A stretch of DNA of 46,968 nucleotides from Cryobacterium tagatosivorans (lineage in GTDB: Bacteria > Actinomycetota > Actinomycetes > Actinomycetales > Microbacteriaceae). Shown here piece by piece: positions 16,071-24,128 of the stretch. The notes under the pieces were generated by a model. That model was not told the DNA's origin. It made no database searches and worked only from the letters and a program-made list of their open reading frames with translations. The stretch is from assembly GCF_004402215.1 (NCBI RefSeq), contig NZ_SOEZ01000016.1, positions 1 through 46,968 of the forward strand, read 5' to 3'. The position numbers were made by a program, and so were the translations under genes. Every line of letters begins with the position of its first letter. Position 1 is the stretch's first letter.

Positions 16071-18242
16071 ATGACCACCGACACGCGCGCATCCGCCCTC
16101 GAGGTCCTGCGCACCCTGGTCGGGCGTCCCGACGCCGACTTCCACGAAGGCCAGTACGAGGCCATCGAGACCCTCGTCGACCAGCGGCGCCGGGCGCTCG
16201 TCGTGCAGCGCACCGGCTGGGGCAAGTCCGCGGTGTACTTCGTCGCCACCCTGCTCCTGCGGCGCCAGGGCGCCGGGCCGACGATCCTCGTGTCGCCGCT
16301 GCTCGCCCTGATGCGCGACCAGGTCGCCGCGGCCGCGCGCGCCGGCGTGCGGGCCGTGTCGATCAACTCGTCCAACGCGCACGAGTGGGCCGACGTCCTG
16401 CGGAAGCTGCAGGCCGACGAGGTCGACGTGCTCCTCGTCTCGCCCGAGCGGCTCAACAACCCGTCGTTCCGCGACGAGCAGTTGCCCGCGCTGATCCGCC
16501 GCGTCGGCCTGCTCGTCGTCGACGAGGCGCACTGCATCTCCGACTGGGGCCACGATTTCCGGCCCGACTACCGGCGCCTGCGCGACCTGATCGCCGAGAT
16601 GCCGGACGGCGTGCCGGTGCTCGCGACGACCGCGACGGCCAACAGCCGGGTGGTGACGGATGTCGCCGCGCAGCTGGATCACCGGGTCGGGGCGGGCGCG
16701 AGCGCGGGGATATCGACCACCGGGGTCCCGACCGGCGCGAACACCGAGGTCGTGACGATCCGCGGGCCGCTCGCCCGGGCATCCCTCCGGCTCGGCGTCC
16801 TCCGGTTGCCCGACTCGAAGGCCCGGCTGGCCTGGCTGCTCAGCCACCTCGCCGAGCTGCCCGGAAGCGGCATCATCTACACCCTCACCGTCGCCGGCGC
16901 CGAGGACACGGCCCGCCTGCTGCGCGAGGCCGGCCACGCCGTGCGCGCCTACACCGGCCAGACCGACACCGGCGAGCGCGAGGAATCGGAGGGCATGCTC
17001 AAGAACAACGAGGTGAAGGCGCTCGTCGCCACCAGCGCCCTGGGGATGGGCTTCGACAAGCCCGACCTCGGCTTCGTGCTGCACCTCGGCGCGCCCTCCT
17101 CCCCCGTCGCCTACTACCAGCAGGTCGGCCGCGCCGGCCGCGCCACCGAGAACGCCGACGTGCTGCTGCTGCCCGGGCTCGAGGACGAAGCCATCTGGCA
17201 GTACTTCGCCACCGCCTCCATGCCCAGCCAGCGCAAGGCCGAAGCCGTGCTCGGGGCGCTGCGCGACGCCGCCGGCGCGCCCCTCTCGACGCCGGCGCTC
17301 GAGGCCCGGGTCGACCTGCGCCGCACCCCGCTCGAACTGCTGCTCAAGGTTCTCGACGTCGACGGCGCCGTGCGCCGGGTGAAGGGCGGCTGGGTCGCGA
17401 CAGGGCAGCCCTGGGTCTACGACAGCGAACGCTACGAGCGCATCGCCGCCGAGCGCGTCGCCGAGCAGCGCTCGATGATCGAGTACGAACGCACCACGGG
17501 CTGCCGGATGGAGTTCCTGCAGCGCGCCCTCGACGACGACACCGCCGTGCCCTGCGGCCGGTGCGACACCTGCGCCGCGCCCTGGTACCCGGCCGACGTC
17601 GACGAAGGCGCCGCCGCCACCGCCGCGCAGTCCCTCGACCGGGTCGGCGTGGCGATCGAGCCCCGCGCCCAGTGGCCCACCGGCGTCGCGAGCCTCGGCA
17701 TCGACGTGCGCGGCAACATCCCCGTCGGCCAGCGCCTGTCCACCGGCCGCGCCCTCGCACGGCTGACCGACCTCGGCTGGGGCGGGCCGCTGCGGGACGT
17801 GTTCGCGCCCCAGGCGACGGATGCCCCCGCCAGCGCCGCCATGCTCGCCGCCTGCGTGCGCGTCCTGGCCGACTGGGACTGGGACGAGCGCCCCACCGCC
17901 ATCGTCAGCATGCCGTCGCGGCGGCATCCGCTGCTCATCGACTCGGTCGCGCGGGCGCTGTCGGGCGCCGGCCGCCTGCCCTGGCTCGGCTCGCTCGACC
18001 ACGCCAACGGCGGCCCGACGGGCACGCCGGGCGGCAACAGCGCCTACCGGCTCGCCAACGTCTGGGAACGCTTCGCGGTCGGCCCCGAGCTCACGGAGGG
18101 CCTCGAGCCTCTCGCCGGCCGACCGGTGCTGCTCATCGACGACAGCGCCGACAGCCGGTGGACGCTCACCGTCGCCGGCCGGCTGCTCCGGCAGCAGGGC
18201 GTCTCGGCCGTGCTGCCGTTCACCCTCGCGTTGAAGTCCTGA
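16071..18242 (+). CDS. RecQ-like ATP-dependent DNA helicase with C-terminal phosphoribosyltransferase-like domain
   Basis: A 723-residue protein. Helicase motifs are TGWGKS (48-53), LVSPLLALMRDQ, the DEAH box VVDEAHCISDWGHDF (149-162), ATTATAN, IIYTLTVAGAEDTARLL, TSALGMGFDKPDLGFVLH and QQVGRAGR. A Cys cluster (GCRMEF, CGRCDTC) marks the RecQ zinc-binding region. There is no HRDC domain. Instead the last about 180 residues end in RPVLLIDDSADSRWT and VLPFTLA, a PRPP-loop like that of ComF-type phosphoribosyltransferases. RecQ helicases unwind DNA during repair; the role of the transferase-like part is unknown and may be regulatory binding of a nucleotide. The ATG at 16071 is chosen because the family starts there. 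Palindromes bound the gene on both sides. Confidence 0.9.
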   Translation: MTTDTRASALEVLRTLVGRPDADFHEGQYEAIETLVDQRRRALVVQRTGWGKSAVYFVATLLLRRQGAGPTILVSPLLALMRDQVAAAARAGVRAVSINSSNAHEWADVLRKLQADEVDVLLVSPERLNNPSFRDEQLPALIRRVGLLVVDEAHCISDWGHDFRPDYRRLRDLIAEMPDGVPVLATTATANSRVVTDVAAQLDHRVGAGASAGISTTGVPTGANTEVVTIRGPLARASLRLGVLRLPDSKARLAWLLSHLAELPGSGIIYTLTVAGAEDTARLLREAGHAVRAYTGQTDTGEREESEGMLKNNEVKALVATSALGMGFDKPDLGFVLHLGAPSSPVAYYQQVGRAGRATENADVLLLPGLEDEAIWQYFATASMPSQRKAEAVLGALRDAAGAPLSTPALEARVDLRRTPLELLLKVLDVDGAVRRVKGGWVATGQPWVYDSERYERIAAERVAEQRSMIEYERTTGCRMEFLQRALDDDTAVPCGRCDTCAAPWYPADVDEGAAATAAQSLDRVGVAIEPRAQWPTGVASLGIDVRGNIPVGQRLSTGRALARLTDLGWGGPLRDVFAPQATDAPASAAMLAACVRVLADWDWDERPTAIVSMPSRRHPLLIDSVARALSGAGRLPWLGSLDHANGGPTGTPGGNSAYRLANVWERFAVGPELTEGLEPLAGRPVLLIDDSADSRWTLTVAGRLLRQQGVSAVLPFTLALKS

Positions 18243-18255
18243 CCCCCGGTCCCGC

Positions 18256-18320
18256 CCCGCGAAACCGCAGTTGTGCGCCCTAAAACGCCCGTTTAAGGCG
18301 CACAACTGCGGTTTCGCGGG
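18256..18320. repeat. Intergenic palindrome, family C, copy 1
   Basis: Perfect 24-nt arms (18256-18279, 18297-18320) with core GCGAAACCGCAGTTGTGCGC; the 17-nt centre (taaaacg/cgtttaa) can extend the stem with a one-base bulge. It lies between the convergent RecQ and XRE genes. Copy 2 is at 33985-34049. Confidence 0.92.
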
Positions 18321-18335
18321 AAGGGGACAGGCGAG

Positions 18336-18920
18336 CTAGGCGGATCCGCTCCAGGCGGCCGGCACGAGCGTCCAGATGACCTCGGCGCTCGTGTCGCCCG
18401 GGTTCTGCCAGGTGTGCGGCTCGCGCCCGGCGAACGTGGCGGTGTCCCCGGCGGCCAGGTCGACGGTCCGATCGGAGAAGCGCACCGTCAGCCGGCCGCT
18501 GATGACATGAACGACCTCGGTGTCGCAGTTGATCGTGTACAGCTTCTCGCCGCCGCCGGCCCCGGGTTCGAGCGAGGAGCGCAGCACCTGCACGCGGGAC
18601 TGGCTGCGCGGCGTCACCAGGCGCTCGACCGCGCCGGACCCGCCCATGTTTATCAGGGGGGCCTCGGCCAGGGCGATGACCTCGATCTCGGCCTCCGCGA
18701 AGAGGGAGCCGACCGACAGGGACAACACCTGGCAGAGAGTGACCAGGGTCGCGACGCTGGGCGAGGTCTCGTCCCGCTCCACCCGGCTGATGAAGCCCTT
18801 GGTGAGGCGGGTGGCGTCGGCCACCTGATCGATCGTCAGTCCCTGCGCCCGCCGGGTCGCACGCAGCCGCGCGCCCACGCGGACGCGGTCCTCGGAGGGA
18901 GCTGGATGCACGGGTCTCAT
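18336..18920 (-). CDS. XRE-family regulator with C-terminal cupin sensor domain
   Basis: A 194-residue regulator. Residues 14-75 form the helix-turn-helix: ARLRATRRAQGLTIDQVAD, RLTKGFISRVERDETSPS and LCQVLSLSVGSLF. The C-terminal half (VVHVISGRLTVRFSDRTVDL, GDTATFAGREPHTWQN) is a cupin beta-barrel that usually binds a small ligand. Regulators of this build often control neighbouring amine, polyamine or amino-acid genes. It is divergent from the agmatinase-family gene, with a 166-nt shared control region, so it probably regulates the agmatinase and NCS1 permease genes. The start at ATG 18920 was chosen over longer frames because those would read through the promoter region. Confidence 0.85.
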   Translation of the reverse strand: MRPVHPAPSEDRVRVGARLRATRRAQGLTIDQVADATRLTKGFISRVERDETSPSVATLVTLCQVLSLSVGSLFAEAEIEVIALAEAPLINMGGSGAVERLVTPRSQSRVQVLRSSLEPGAGGGEKLYTINCDTEVVHVISGRLTVRFSDRTVDLAAGDTATFAGREPHTWQNPGDTSAEVIWTLVPAAWSGSA

Positions 18921-18954
18921 GGGACTCTTTCGTCGGAGCGGCCGGGCCATCATC

Positions 18955-18983
18955 TTGACAGGAAGCGACGCCGGCCTCAGAAT
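18955..18983 (+). promoter_or_regulatory. Candidate sigma70-type promoter for the agmatinase/permease genes
   Basis: TTGACA (18955-18960), 17 nt, then CAGAAT (18978-18983), about 100 nt before the agmatinase start. Just downstream lies an unusually AT-rich stretch (GACAAACACTTTATGTTG, near 19005-19022) that could hold the operator of the divergent XRE-cupin regulator. Assignment rests on consensus and spacing only. Confidence 0.5.
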
Positions 18984-19086
18984 CAGACAATGCTCGGGTT
19001 GCATGACAAACACTTTATGTTGCCTATGAGTATCCACCCTGGCCCCGCCTCGCACCATCCGCACACGCACGAAAGCAGGACGACCG

Positions 19087-20037
19087 ATGGACACCACTGA
19101 CCAGCCGATCGGCCCCGTCGACGCCAGCCTCGTGCCGCGCTACGCCGGAATCGCCACCTTCGCCCGGCTGCCCCGCCTCGAGGATGTCGGCCGAGCCGAC
19201 ATCGCGGTCGTCGGCGTGCCGTTCGACAGCGGCGTGAGCTACCGCCCGGGCGCCCGCTTCGGCCCGGCCCACGTGCGCGAGGCCTCCCGGCTGCTCCGCC
19301 CGTACAACCCCGCGCAGGACGTCGAGCCGTTCTCCACCCAGCAGGTCGTCGACGCCGGGGACATCGCCGCGAACCCGTTCAACATCACCGAGGCCGTGGC
19401 CCAGATCCAGGCGGCGGCCGCAGAGCTGACCGCCGACGGCAAGCGCCTGGTCGTCATCGGCGGGGACCACACGATCGCCCTCCCCCTGCTCCGGGTCGCC
19501 GCCGAGCGCCACGGGCCCGTCGCGGTGCTGCACTTCGACGCGCACCTCGACACCTGGGACACCTACTTCGGCGCCCCGGTCACCCACGGCACCCCGTTCC
19601 GCCGCGCCTCGGAGGAAGGCCTGATCGACCTGCAGGCCAGCATGCACGTCGGCATCCGCGGCCCGCTGTACTCCCGCGACGACCTCCGCGACGACGAACG
19701 CCTCGGCTTTGCGATCATCACGAGCGCCGAGTTCGAGACCGAGGGCCTCGCCCGCGCCATCGAACGGATGCTGGCCCGTCTTGGCGATCGCCCCGTCTAC
19801 CTCTCCGTCGACATCGACGTGCTCGACCCCGCCCACGCCCCCGGCACCGGCACCCCGGAAGCCGGCGGCATGACCAGCCGCGAACTCCTGGCCATGATCC
19901 GCGCCCTCCGCGCCGTCAACCTGGTCGGCGCCGACGTCGTCGAAGTCGCCCCTGCGTACGACCACGCCCAGCTGACCGCCGTGGCCGCCTCGCACGTGGC
20001 CTACGAGATCATCTCGGCGATGACCCCCTCCCGCTAG
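19087..20037 (+). CDS. speB: Agmatinase-family ureohydrolase
   Basis: A 316-residue ureohydrolase with all binuclear manganese motifs: [22 protein letters not shown] and [19 protein letters not shown]. The N-terminal [13 protein letters not shown] is also conserved. The family hydrolyses guanidino compounds to urea and an amine; agmatine to putrescine is the most common assignment, but 4-guanidinobutyrate or related substrates cannot be separated from sequence. It is followed 72 nt later by an NCS1 permease that may import its substrate, and is divergent from an XRE-cupin regulator, making a compact regulated uptake and breakdown unit. Confidence 0.88.
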   Translation: MDTTDQPIGPVDASLVPRYAGIATFARLPRLEDVGRADIAVVGVPFDSGVSYRPGARFGPAHVREASRLLRPYNPAQDVEPFSTQQVVDAGDIAANPFNITEAVAQIQAAAAELTADGKRLVVIGGDHTIALPLLRVAAERHGPVAVLHFDAHLDTWDTYFGAPVTHGTPFRRASEEGLIDLQASMHVGIRGPLYSRDDLRDDERLGFAIITSAEFETEGLARAIERMLARLGDRPVYLSVDIDVLDPAHAPGTGTPEAGGMTSRELLAMIRALRAVNLVGADVVEVAPAYDHAQLTAVAASHVAYEIISAMTPSR

Positions 20038-20109
20038 CAAGCGCACCACCCGCGCCCCCGCACCACCCGCCCACCACACACCCGCACCCGAACACCCCGA
20101 AGGACAACG
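20038..20109 (+). other. C-rich, G-poor spacer between agmatinase and permease genes
   Basis: This 72-nt gap is dominated by CACC/CCCGC runs with few G or T, so its RNA should be almost unstructured. Such RNA is what Rho factor loads on, so it may tune how much transcription continues into the permease gene. It ends with GAAGGA, the permease ribosome site. Confidence 0.4.
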
Positions 20110-21579
20110 ATGTCGACCAGCCTGACCACCCCCAACCCGGCCCCGGCCGCCGACAACGAGCGGCGGGGCAGCGTCATCGAGCAGCGCTCGATCGACTACG
20201 TCCCGAGGTCCGAGCGGCACGGCAAGGTCTGGCACCAGGGACCGTTCTGGTTCACCGGGAACTTCGTGCTCCCCACGATGGTGATCGGCTTCATCGGCCC
20301 GGCCATCGGGCTGAGCGTCTGGTGGACGGTTCTCGCGGTCGTCCTCGGCGCTTGCTTCGGCACGTTCTTCATGGCCTTCCACGCCAACCAGGGCCCCCGC
20401 ACCGGGCTCCCGCAGATGATCCAGTCCCGCGCCCAGTTCGGCAGCCGCGGCGCCATCGTCCCGTTCGCGGCGAGCGTCTTCGTCTACGTCGGCTTCATGG
20501 TCTTCGACACGATCCTGGCCACCCAGGGCCTGCAGCTGGCCCTGCCGGGCGACAAGCTCTTCTGGTACCCGGTCCTGATCGCGCTCTCCATCGTCATCGC
20601 CGTCGTGGGCCACGACCTGCTGCACTTCATCCAGCGCTGGCTGACCTACGTGCTCGTCGCCGTGTTCGCCATCATCACCGTGCTGGCGATCGTCAACTTC
20701 GACGCGACAACGGTCACCGCGGCCGCCGGCGCCGCCGGCTGGGACGCGACGTCGTTCCTGGTGATGTTCTCCCTGGCCGCCGGCTACAACATCAGCTATG
20801 CGATCTACGTCTCCGACTACAGCCGCTACCTGCCGCAGGACGCCTCGGCGCCCAAACTCATCGGCTGGACCTACCTCGGCGCCGCGGTGTCGGCATCCTG
20901 GCTCATGTCCCTCGGCGCGCTGCTCGGCAGCAACATCCCGGATGCCGACGCGATCGGCGCCGTCAAGACCGTCGGCGACATGCTCTTCCCGGGGTTCGGC
21001 ACCTTCGCGGTCCTCGTCTCCACGGTGGCGCTCATCTCGATCATGGGCGTCAACGCGTACGGCGCGATGCTCACCGGCACGACCGCCGTCGACGGATTCC
21101 GCAAGGTTCGCGCGACCGTTCGGTTGCGCGTGATCGGCCTCGCCATCGTCGGCCTTGTCACCCTCGCCATCGCGCTGCTCATCCCGGACAACTACCTGGG
21201 CAGCTTCAACGACTTCGTGCTCCTGATGCTGTACTTCCTCGTGCCGTGGACCGCGGTCAACCTCGTCGACTTCTACCTCGTGCGGCGCGGGAAGTACGCG
21301 ATCGCCGAGATCTTCAACCCGCGGGGCATCTACGGACGCTGGGCCTGGCGCGGGATGGTCGCCTACCTGCTCGGTTTCGTCGCCATGATCCCGTTCTTCT
21401 ACACCTCGTTCTATGTCGGGCCGGTCTCCGAGGCGCTCGGCGGGGCGGACATCTCGTTCGTCGTCGGGCTGGTCGTCTCCGGCGGGCTGCACCTCCTCTT
21501 CTCGCGAAACCTCGACCACGCCGCCGAGGCCGAGGCTCGCACCCGGAGCGAGCTCGAGCTCGAAGGCACCGCCGGCTGA
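20110..21579 (+). CDS. NCS1 family permease (purine/cytosine permease-like)
   Basis: A 489-residue transporter with about twelve membrane helices and the NCS1 arrangement. The N-terminal IDYVPRSERHGKVWHQGPFWF is followed by GFIGPAIGLSVWW, GTFFMAFHANQGPRTGLPQM and QSRAQFGSRGAIVPF, all typical of the family. NCS1 proteins couple H+ or Na+ to uptake of nucleobases, hydantoins, thiamine or similar ring compounds. Pairing with an agmatinase-family gene suggests a nitrogen-rich guanidino or amine substrate, but that is inference. The start ATG has AAGGA upstream. Confidence 0.88.
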   Translation: MSTSLTTPNPAPAADNERRGSVIEQRSIDYVPRSERHGKVWHQGPFWFTGNFVLPTMVIGFIGPAIGLSVWWTVLAVVLGACFGTFFMAFHANQGPRTGLPQMIQSRAQFGSRGAIVPFAASVFVYVGFMVFDTILATQGLQLALPGDKLFWYPVLIALSIVIAVVGHDLLHFIQRWLTYVLVAVFAIITVLAIVNFDATTVTAAAGAAGWDATSFLVMFSLAAGYNISYAIYVSDYSRYLPQDASAPKLIGWTYLGAAVSASWLMSLGALLGSNIPDADAIGAVKTVGDMLFPGFGTFAVLVSTVALISIMGVNAYGAMLTGTTAVDGFRKVRATVRLRVIGLAIVGLVTLAIALLIPDNYLGSFNDFVLLMLYFLVPWTAVNLVDFYLVRRGKYAIAEIFNPRGIYGRWAWRGMVAYLLGFVAMIPFFYTSFYVGPVSEALGGADISFVVGLVVSGGLHLLFSRNLDHAAEAEARTRSELELEGTAG

Positions 21580-21701
21580 CCCCCTGACCGAGGCCGCAAT
21601 CGGGAGTAACCGGAATAATCGCTGGCGCCGGGGCCTTGTTACGCTCGGACGTCGCCACTCGGCGATCGCACGCACTCGACACCGGTAAGGCCCCTAACCC
21701 C

Positions 21702-22513
21702 ATGAAGCGTTCCCTCATCACCGCAGCAGCCCTCACCGTGATCGCCGTTTCGCTGGCCGGCTGCGCTGCAGGCCAGACGGGAACCGCCGGGAAGGCCACC
21801 GCCGGCGACGACTCGCTGACCGCGGTGCAGGACTCGGGCACCCTGACGGTCGGCACCGAGGGCACCTACCGCCCGTTCACCTTCCACGAGGGCGGCGCCG
21901 GCAAGCTGACCGGCTACGACGTCGAGGTCATCGAGGCCGTCGCGGCCAGGCTGGGCGTCGACGCGAAGTTCGAGGAAACGCAATGGGACGCCATCTTCCA
22001 GGGCCTCAAGGCCGGCCGTTTCGACGTGGTCGCCAACCAGGTCTCGATCACGCCCGAGCGCGTCGACGAGTATGAGTTCTCCACTCCCTACACTTACTCC
22101 GCGGGCGTCATCGTGGTGAAGAAGGGCAACTCGTCGATCACCTCCTTCGAGGGCCTGGCCGGCAAGAGCACCGCGCAGTCGCTGAGCAGCAACTGGTACA
22201 CGCTTGCCGAGGAGAACGGCGCGAAGATCCAGGCCGTTGAGGGCTGGGCGCAGTCCGTCGCCCTCGTCGAGCAGGGCCGGGTGGATGCCACGGTCAACGA
22301 CAACCTCACGTTCCTCGACTACCAGAAGCAGACCGGGCATCCGGCCTGAAGGTCGCCGCGACCACCGACGAGCAGTCCGAGAACGCCTTCGCCTTCGCCA
22401 AGGGCGACACCGCCCTCGCCCGCGCCGTGGACAAGGCCCTGGCCGAGCTGACCGCCTCCGGGGACCTCGCGAAACTCTCGGACAAGTACTTCGGGGCCGA
22501 CGTCAGCCAGTAG
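21702..22513 (+). pseudogene. Amino-acid ABC transporter substrate-binding lipoprotein, frameshifted
   Basis: The first 216 codons encode a lipoprotein signal (MKRSLITAAALTVIAVSLAG then Cys21) and a solute-binding domain: TVGTEGTYRPFTFH, KLTGYDVEVIEAVA, WDAIFQGLKAGRFDVVANQV and YEFSTPYTYSAGVIVV. The closest resemblance is to the cystine/polar amino-acid group (FliY/TcyA-like). After NLTFLDYQKQTG the frame hits TGA at 22347. A one-base shift near 22335-22345 restores the expected C-terminus, LKVAATTDEQSENAFAF to KYFGADVSQ, ending at TAG 22511. So either a real recent frameshift or a sequencing error separates the parts. The missing 55 residues form part of the fold, so the truncated product would probably be inactive. 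Confidence 0.88.
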
Positions 22514-22516
22514 ACG

Positions 22517-23185
22517 ATGACCGAGTCCACCTGGCAGCTCCTGCTCGACTCCCTCTGGCCGCTGCTCGACGGGGCGATCCGGGGCACCATCCCGCTGGCC
22601 CTGGCGTCGTTCGCGATCGGCCTCGTGCTCGCGCTCGGCCTGGCGCTCATGCGGCTGAGCAAGCGACCCTGGCTGTCCGGGATCGCCCGCGGGTACATCT
22701 CGATCGTGCGCGGCACCCCGCTGCTCGTGCAGCTGTTCGTGATCTTCTACGGGCTGCCGTCGATCGGCGTGGTGATCGACCCCTGGCCGAGCGCCGTTGT
22801 CGCGTTCTCGCTCAACGTCGGCGGCTACGCGGCCGAAGTCATCCGGGCCGCGATCCTCTCGGTGCCCAAGGGCCAATGGGAGGCCGCGTACATGGTCGGG
22901 ATGTCGCACCGGCGCGCCCTCGGCCGGATCATCCTCCCGCAGGCCGCCCGGGTGTCGGTGCCGCCGCTGTCGAATACCTTCATCAGCCTGGTCAAGGACA
23001 CCTCCCTCGCCTCGCTGATCCTGGTCACCGAGCTGTTCCGGCAGGCCCAGGAGATCGCGGCCTTCAGCCAGGAATTCATGCTGCTGTACCTGGAGGCGGC
23101 GCTCGTCTACTGGGTGATCTGCCTGGCCCTGTCGTCGGCGCAGGGCCTCCTCGAGAAGCGATTGGACCGTTATGTCGCCCACTGA
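22517..23185 (+). CDS. Amino-acid ABC transporter permease
   Basis: A 222-residue inner-membrane permease of the polar amino-acid (HisMQ-type) family, with five or so helices. It shows the RGTIPLALASFAIGLVLA start, IVRGTPLLVQLFVIFYGLP and the EAA loop in EAAYMVGMSHRRALGRIILP, which docks onto the ATPase. It starts 3 nt after the corrected end of the binding-protein gene and overlaps the ATPase gene by 14 nt, so the three are one operon. It could still serve the ATPase if another binding protein replaces the frameshifted one. Confidence 0.93.
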   Translation: MTESTWQLLLDSLWPLLDGAIRGTIPLALASFAIGLVLALGLALMRLSKRPWLSGIARGYISIVRGTPLLVQLFVIFYGLPSIGVVIDPWPSAVVAFSLNVGGYAAEVIRAAILSVPKGQWEAAYMVGMSHRRALGRIILPQAARVSVPPLSNTFISLVKDTSLASLILVTELFRQAQEIAAFSQEFMLLYLEAALVYWVICLALSSAQGLLEKRLDRYVAH

Positions 23186-23975
23186 CCTGTCGCCCGCTGA
23201 CCGCGCCCCCGGCACTCCGGATGCCGCGCTGCTGACCGTCCGCGGCCTGCGGAAGAGTTTCGGTGCGAACCGGGTGCTCGACTCGATCGATCTCACCGTC
23301 GACCGCGGCCGGGTGCTCGCGCTCATCGGGCCGTCGGGCTCCGGCAAGACCACCATCCTGCGCTGCCTGAACGGGCTGGAACTGGCCGACGGCGGAACCA
23401 TCGACGTGGCCGGGGAGCTCGCCCTCGATTTCGCCCAGGCCCCGCCGAAGAAGCAGCTCACCGCGCTGCGCGACCGCTCCGCCATGGTCTTCCAGCACTA
23501 CAACCTGTTCCCGCACAAGACCGTGCTCGAGAACGTCATCGAGGGGCCGGTTGGCGTGCAGAAGCGTCCCCGCGCGGAGGCCGTCGCCGAGGCGCTCGCC
23601 CTGCTCGGCCGGGTCGGCCTGAGCGACAAGAAGGACAGCTACCCGTTCGAGCTCTCCGGCGGCCAGCAGCAGCGGGTCGGGATCGTGCGCGCACTGGCCC
23701 TCAAGCCGCAGCTCCTGCTCTTCGACGAGCCGACATCCGCCCTCGACCCGGAGCTGGTCGGCGACGTGCTGCGCCTGATCAAGGAGCTGGCCCTCGAGGG
23801 CTGGACCATGGTGATCGTCACGCACGAACTCGAATTCGCCCGCGAGGTGGCGCACGAGGTCGCCTTCGTCGACGGCGGCGTGATCGTGGAGCGCGGCGAC
23901 CCGAAGGAGCTGCTCCGCAACCCGCAGAACGAGCGCACGAAGCAGTTCCTGCACCGCCTGCTCTTCCCCTTCTAG
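23172..23975 (+). CDS. Amino-acid ABC transporter ATP-binding protein
   Basis: A 267-residue ATPase with Walker A GPSGSGKTT, Q-loop MVFQHYNLFPHKTV, signature LSGGQQQRVGI, Walker B LLLFDEPTSALD and the switch His in VTHELEFAREV. It powers uptake through the permease encoded just upstream. The first 18 residues are a variable Pro-rich lead. The overlap with the permease gene points to translational coupling. Confidence 0.95.
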   Translation: MSPTDLSPADRAPGTPDAALLTVRGLRKSFGANRVLDSIDLTVDRGRVLALIGPSGSGKTTILRCLNGLELADGGTIDVAGELALDFAQAPPKKQLTALRDRSAMVFQHYNLFPHKTVLENVIEGPVGVQKRPRAEAVAEALALLGRVGLSDKKDSYPFELSGGQQQRVGIVRALALKPQLLLFDEPTSALDPELVGDVLRLIKELALEGWTMVIVTHELEFAREVAHEVAFVDGGVIVERGDPKELLRNPQNERTKQFLHRLLFPF

Positions 23976-24031
23976 AGGCTGCCGGAGGCCGGCCCTGGCG
24001 GCTGCGGGACGCTCGCCCGCCGCGGGATGCT

Positions 24032-24116
24032 GTTAGGCGCCTGCAAATGCGCCGTGAGAGGGTGGAGGAAGTACAGCGCCCGGCGGCAGGGAAGCCGCCC
24101 GGGCGTCAACGTTAGG
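24032..24116 (+). promoter_or_regulatory. Structured leader upstream of the Nramp-like gene (unidentified)
   Basis: Two hairpins are visible: GGCGC/GCGCC at 24036-24053, and a strong stem at 24077-24105 (CGCCCGGCGGC against GCCGCCCGGGCG, one bulge, loop AGGGAA). They are separated by GTGAGAGGGTGGAGGA and framed by GTTAGG at 24032-24037 and 24111-24116. This could be a metal-responsive leader of the transporter gene that starts at 24129. It does not match the M-box, Mn (yybP-ykoY) or cobalamin consensus as I know them. Confidence 0.35.
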
Positions 24117-24128
24117 AATGCACCTCTC

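Noticed and set aside
15693..18305. Very long minus-strand open frames opposite real genes (also 19024-21675, 29618-31684, 35213-37318, 42033-44951)
   Set aside because: They lie exactly antisense to genes with clear catalytic motifs, are rich in Arg/Gly/Gln/His without any domain, and are the usual by-product of very high third-position GC.
24032..24116. Known Mg2+ (M-box), Mn2+ or cobalamin riboswitch upstream of the Nramp-like gene
   Set aside because: GTTAGG and CAGGGAAGCC words recall M-box and cobalamin elements, but the remaining conserved blocks are absent; recorded only as an unidentified structured leader.
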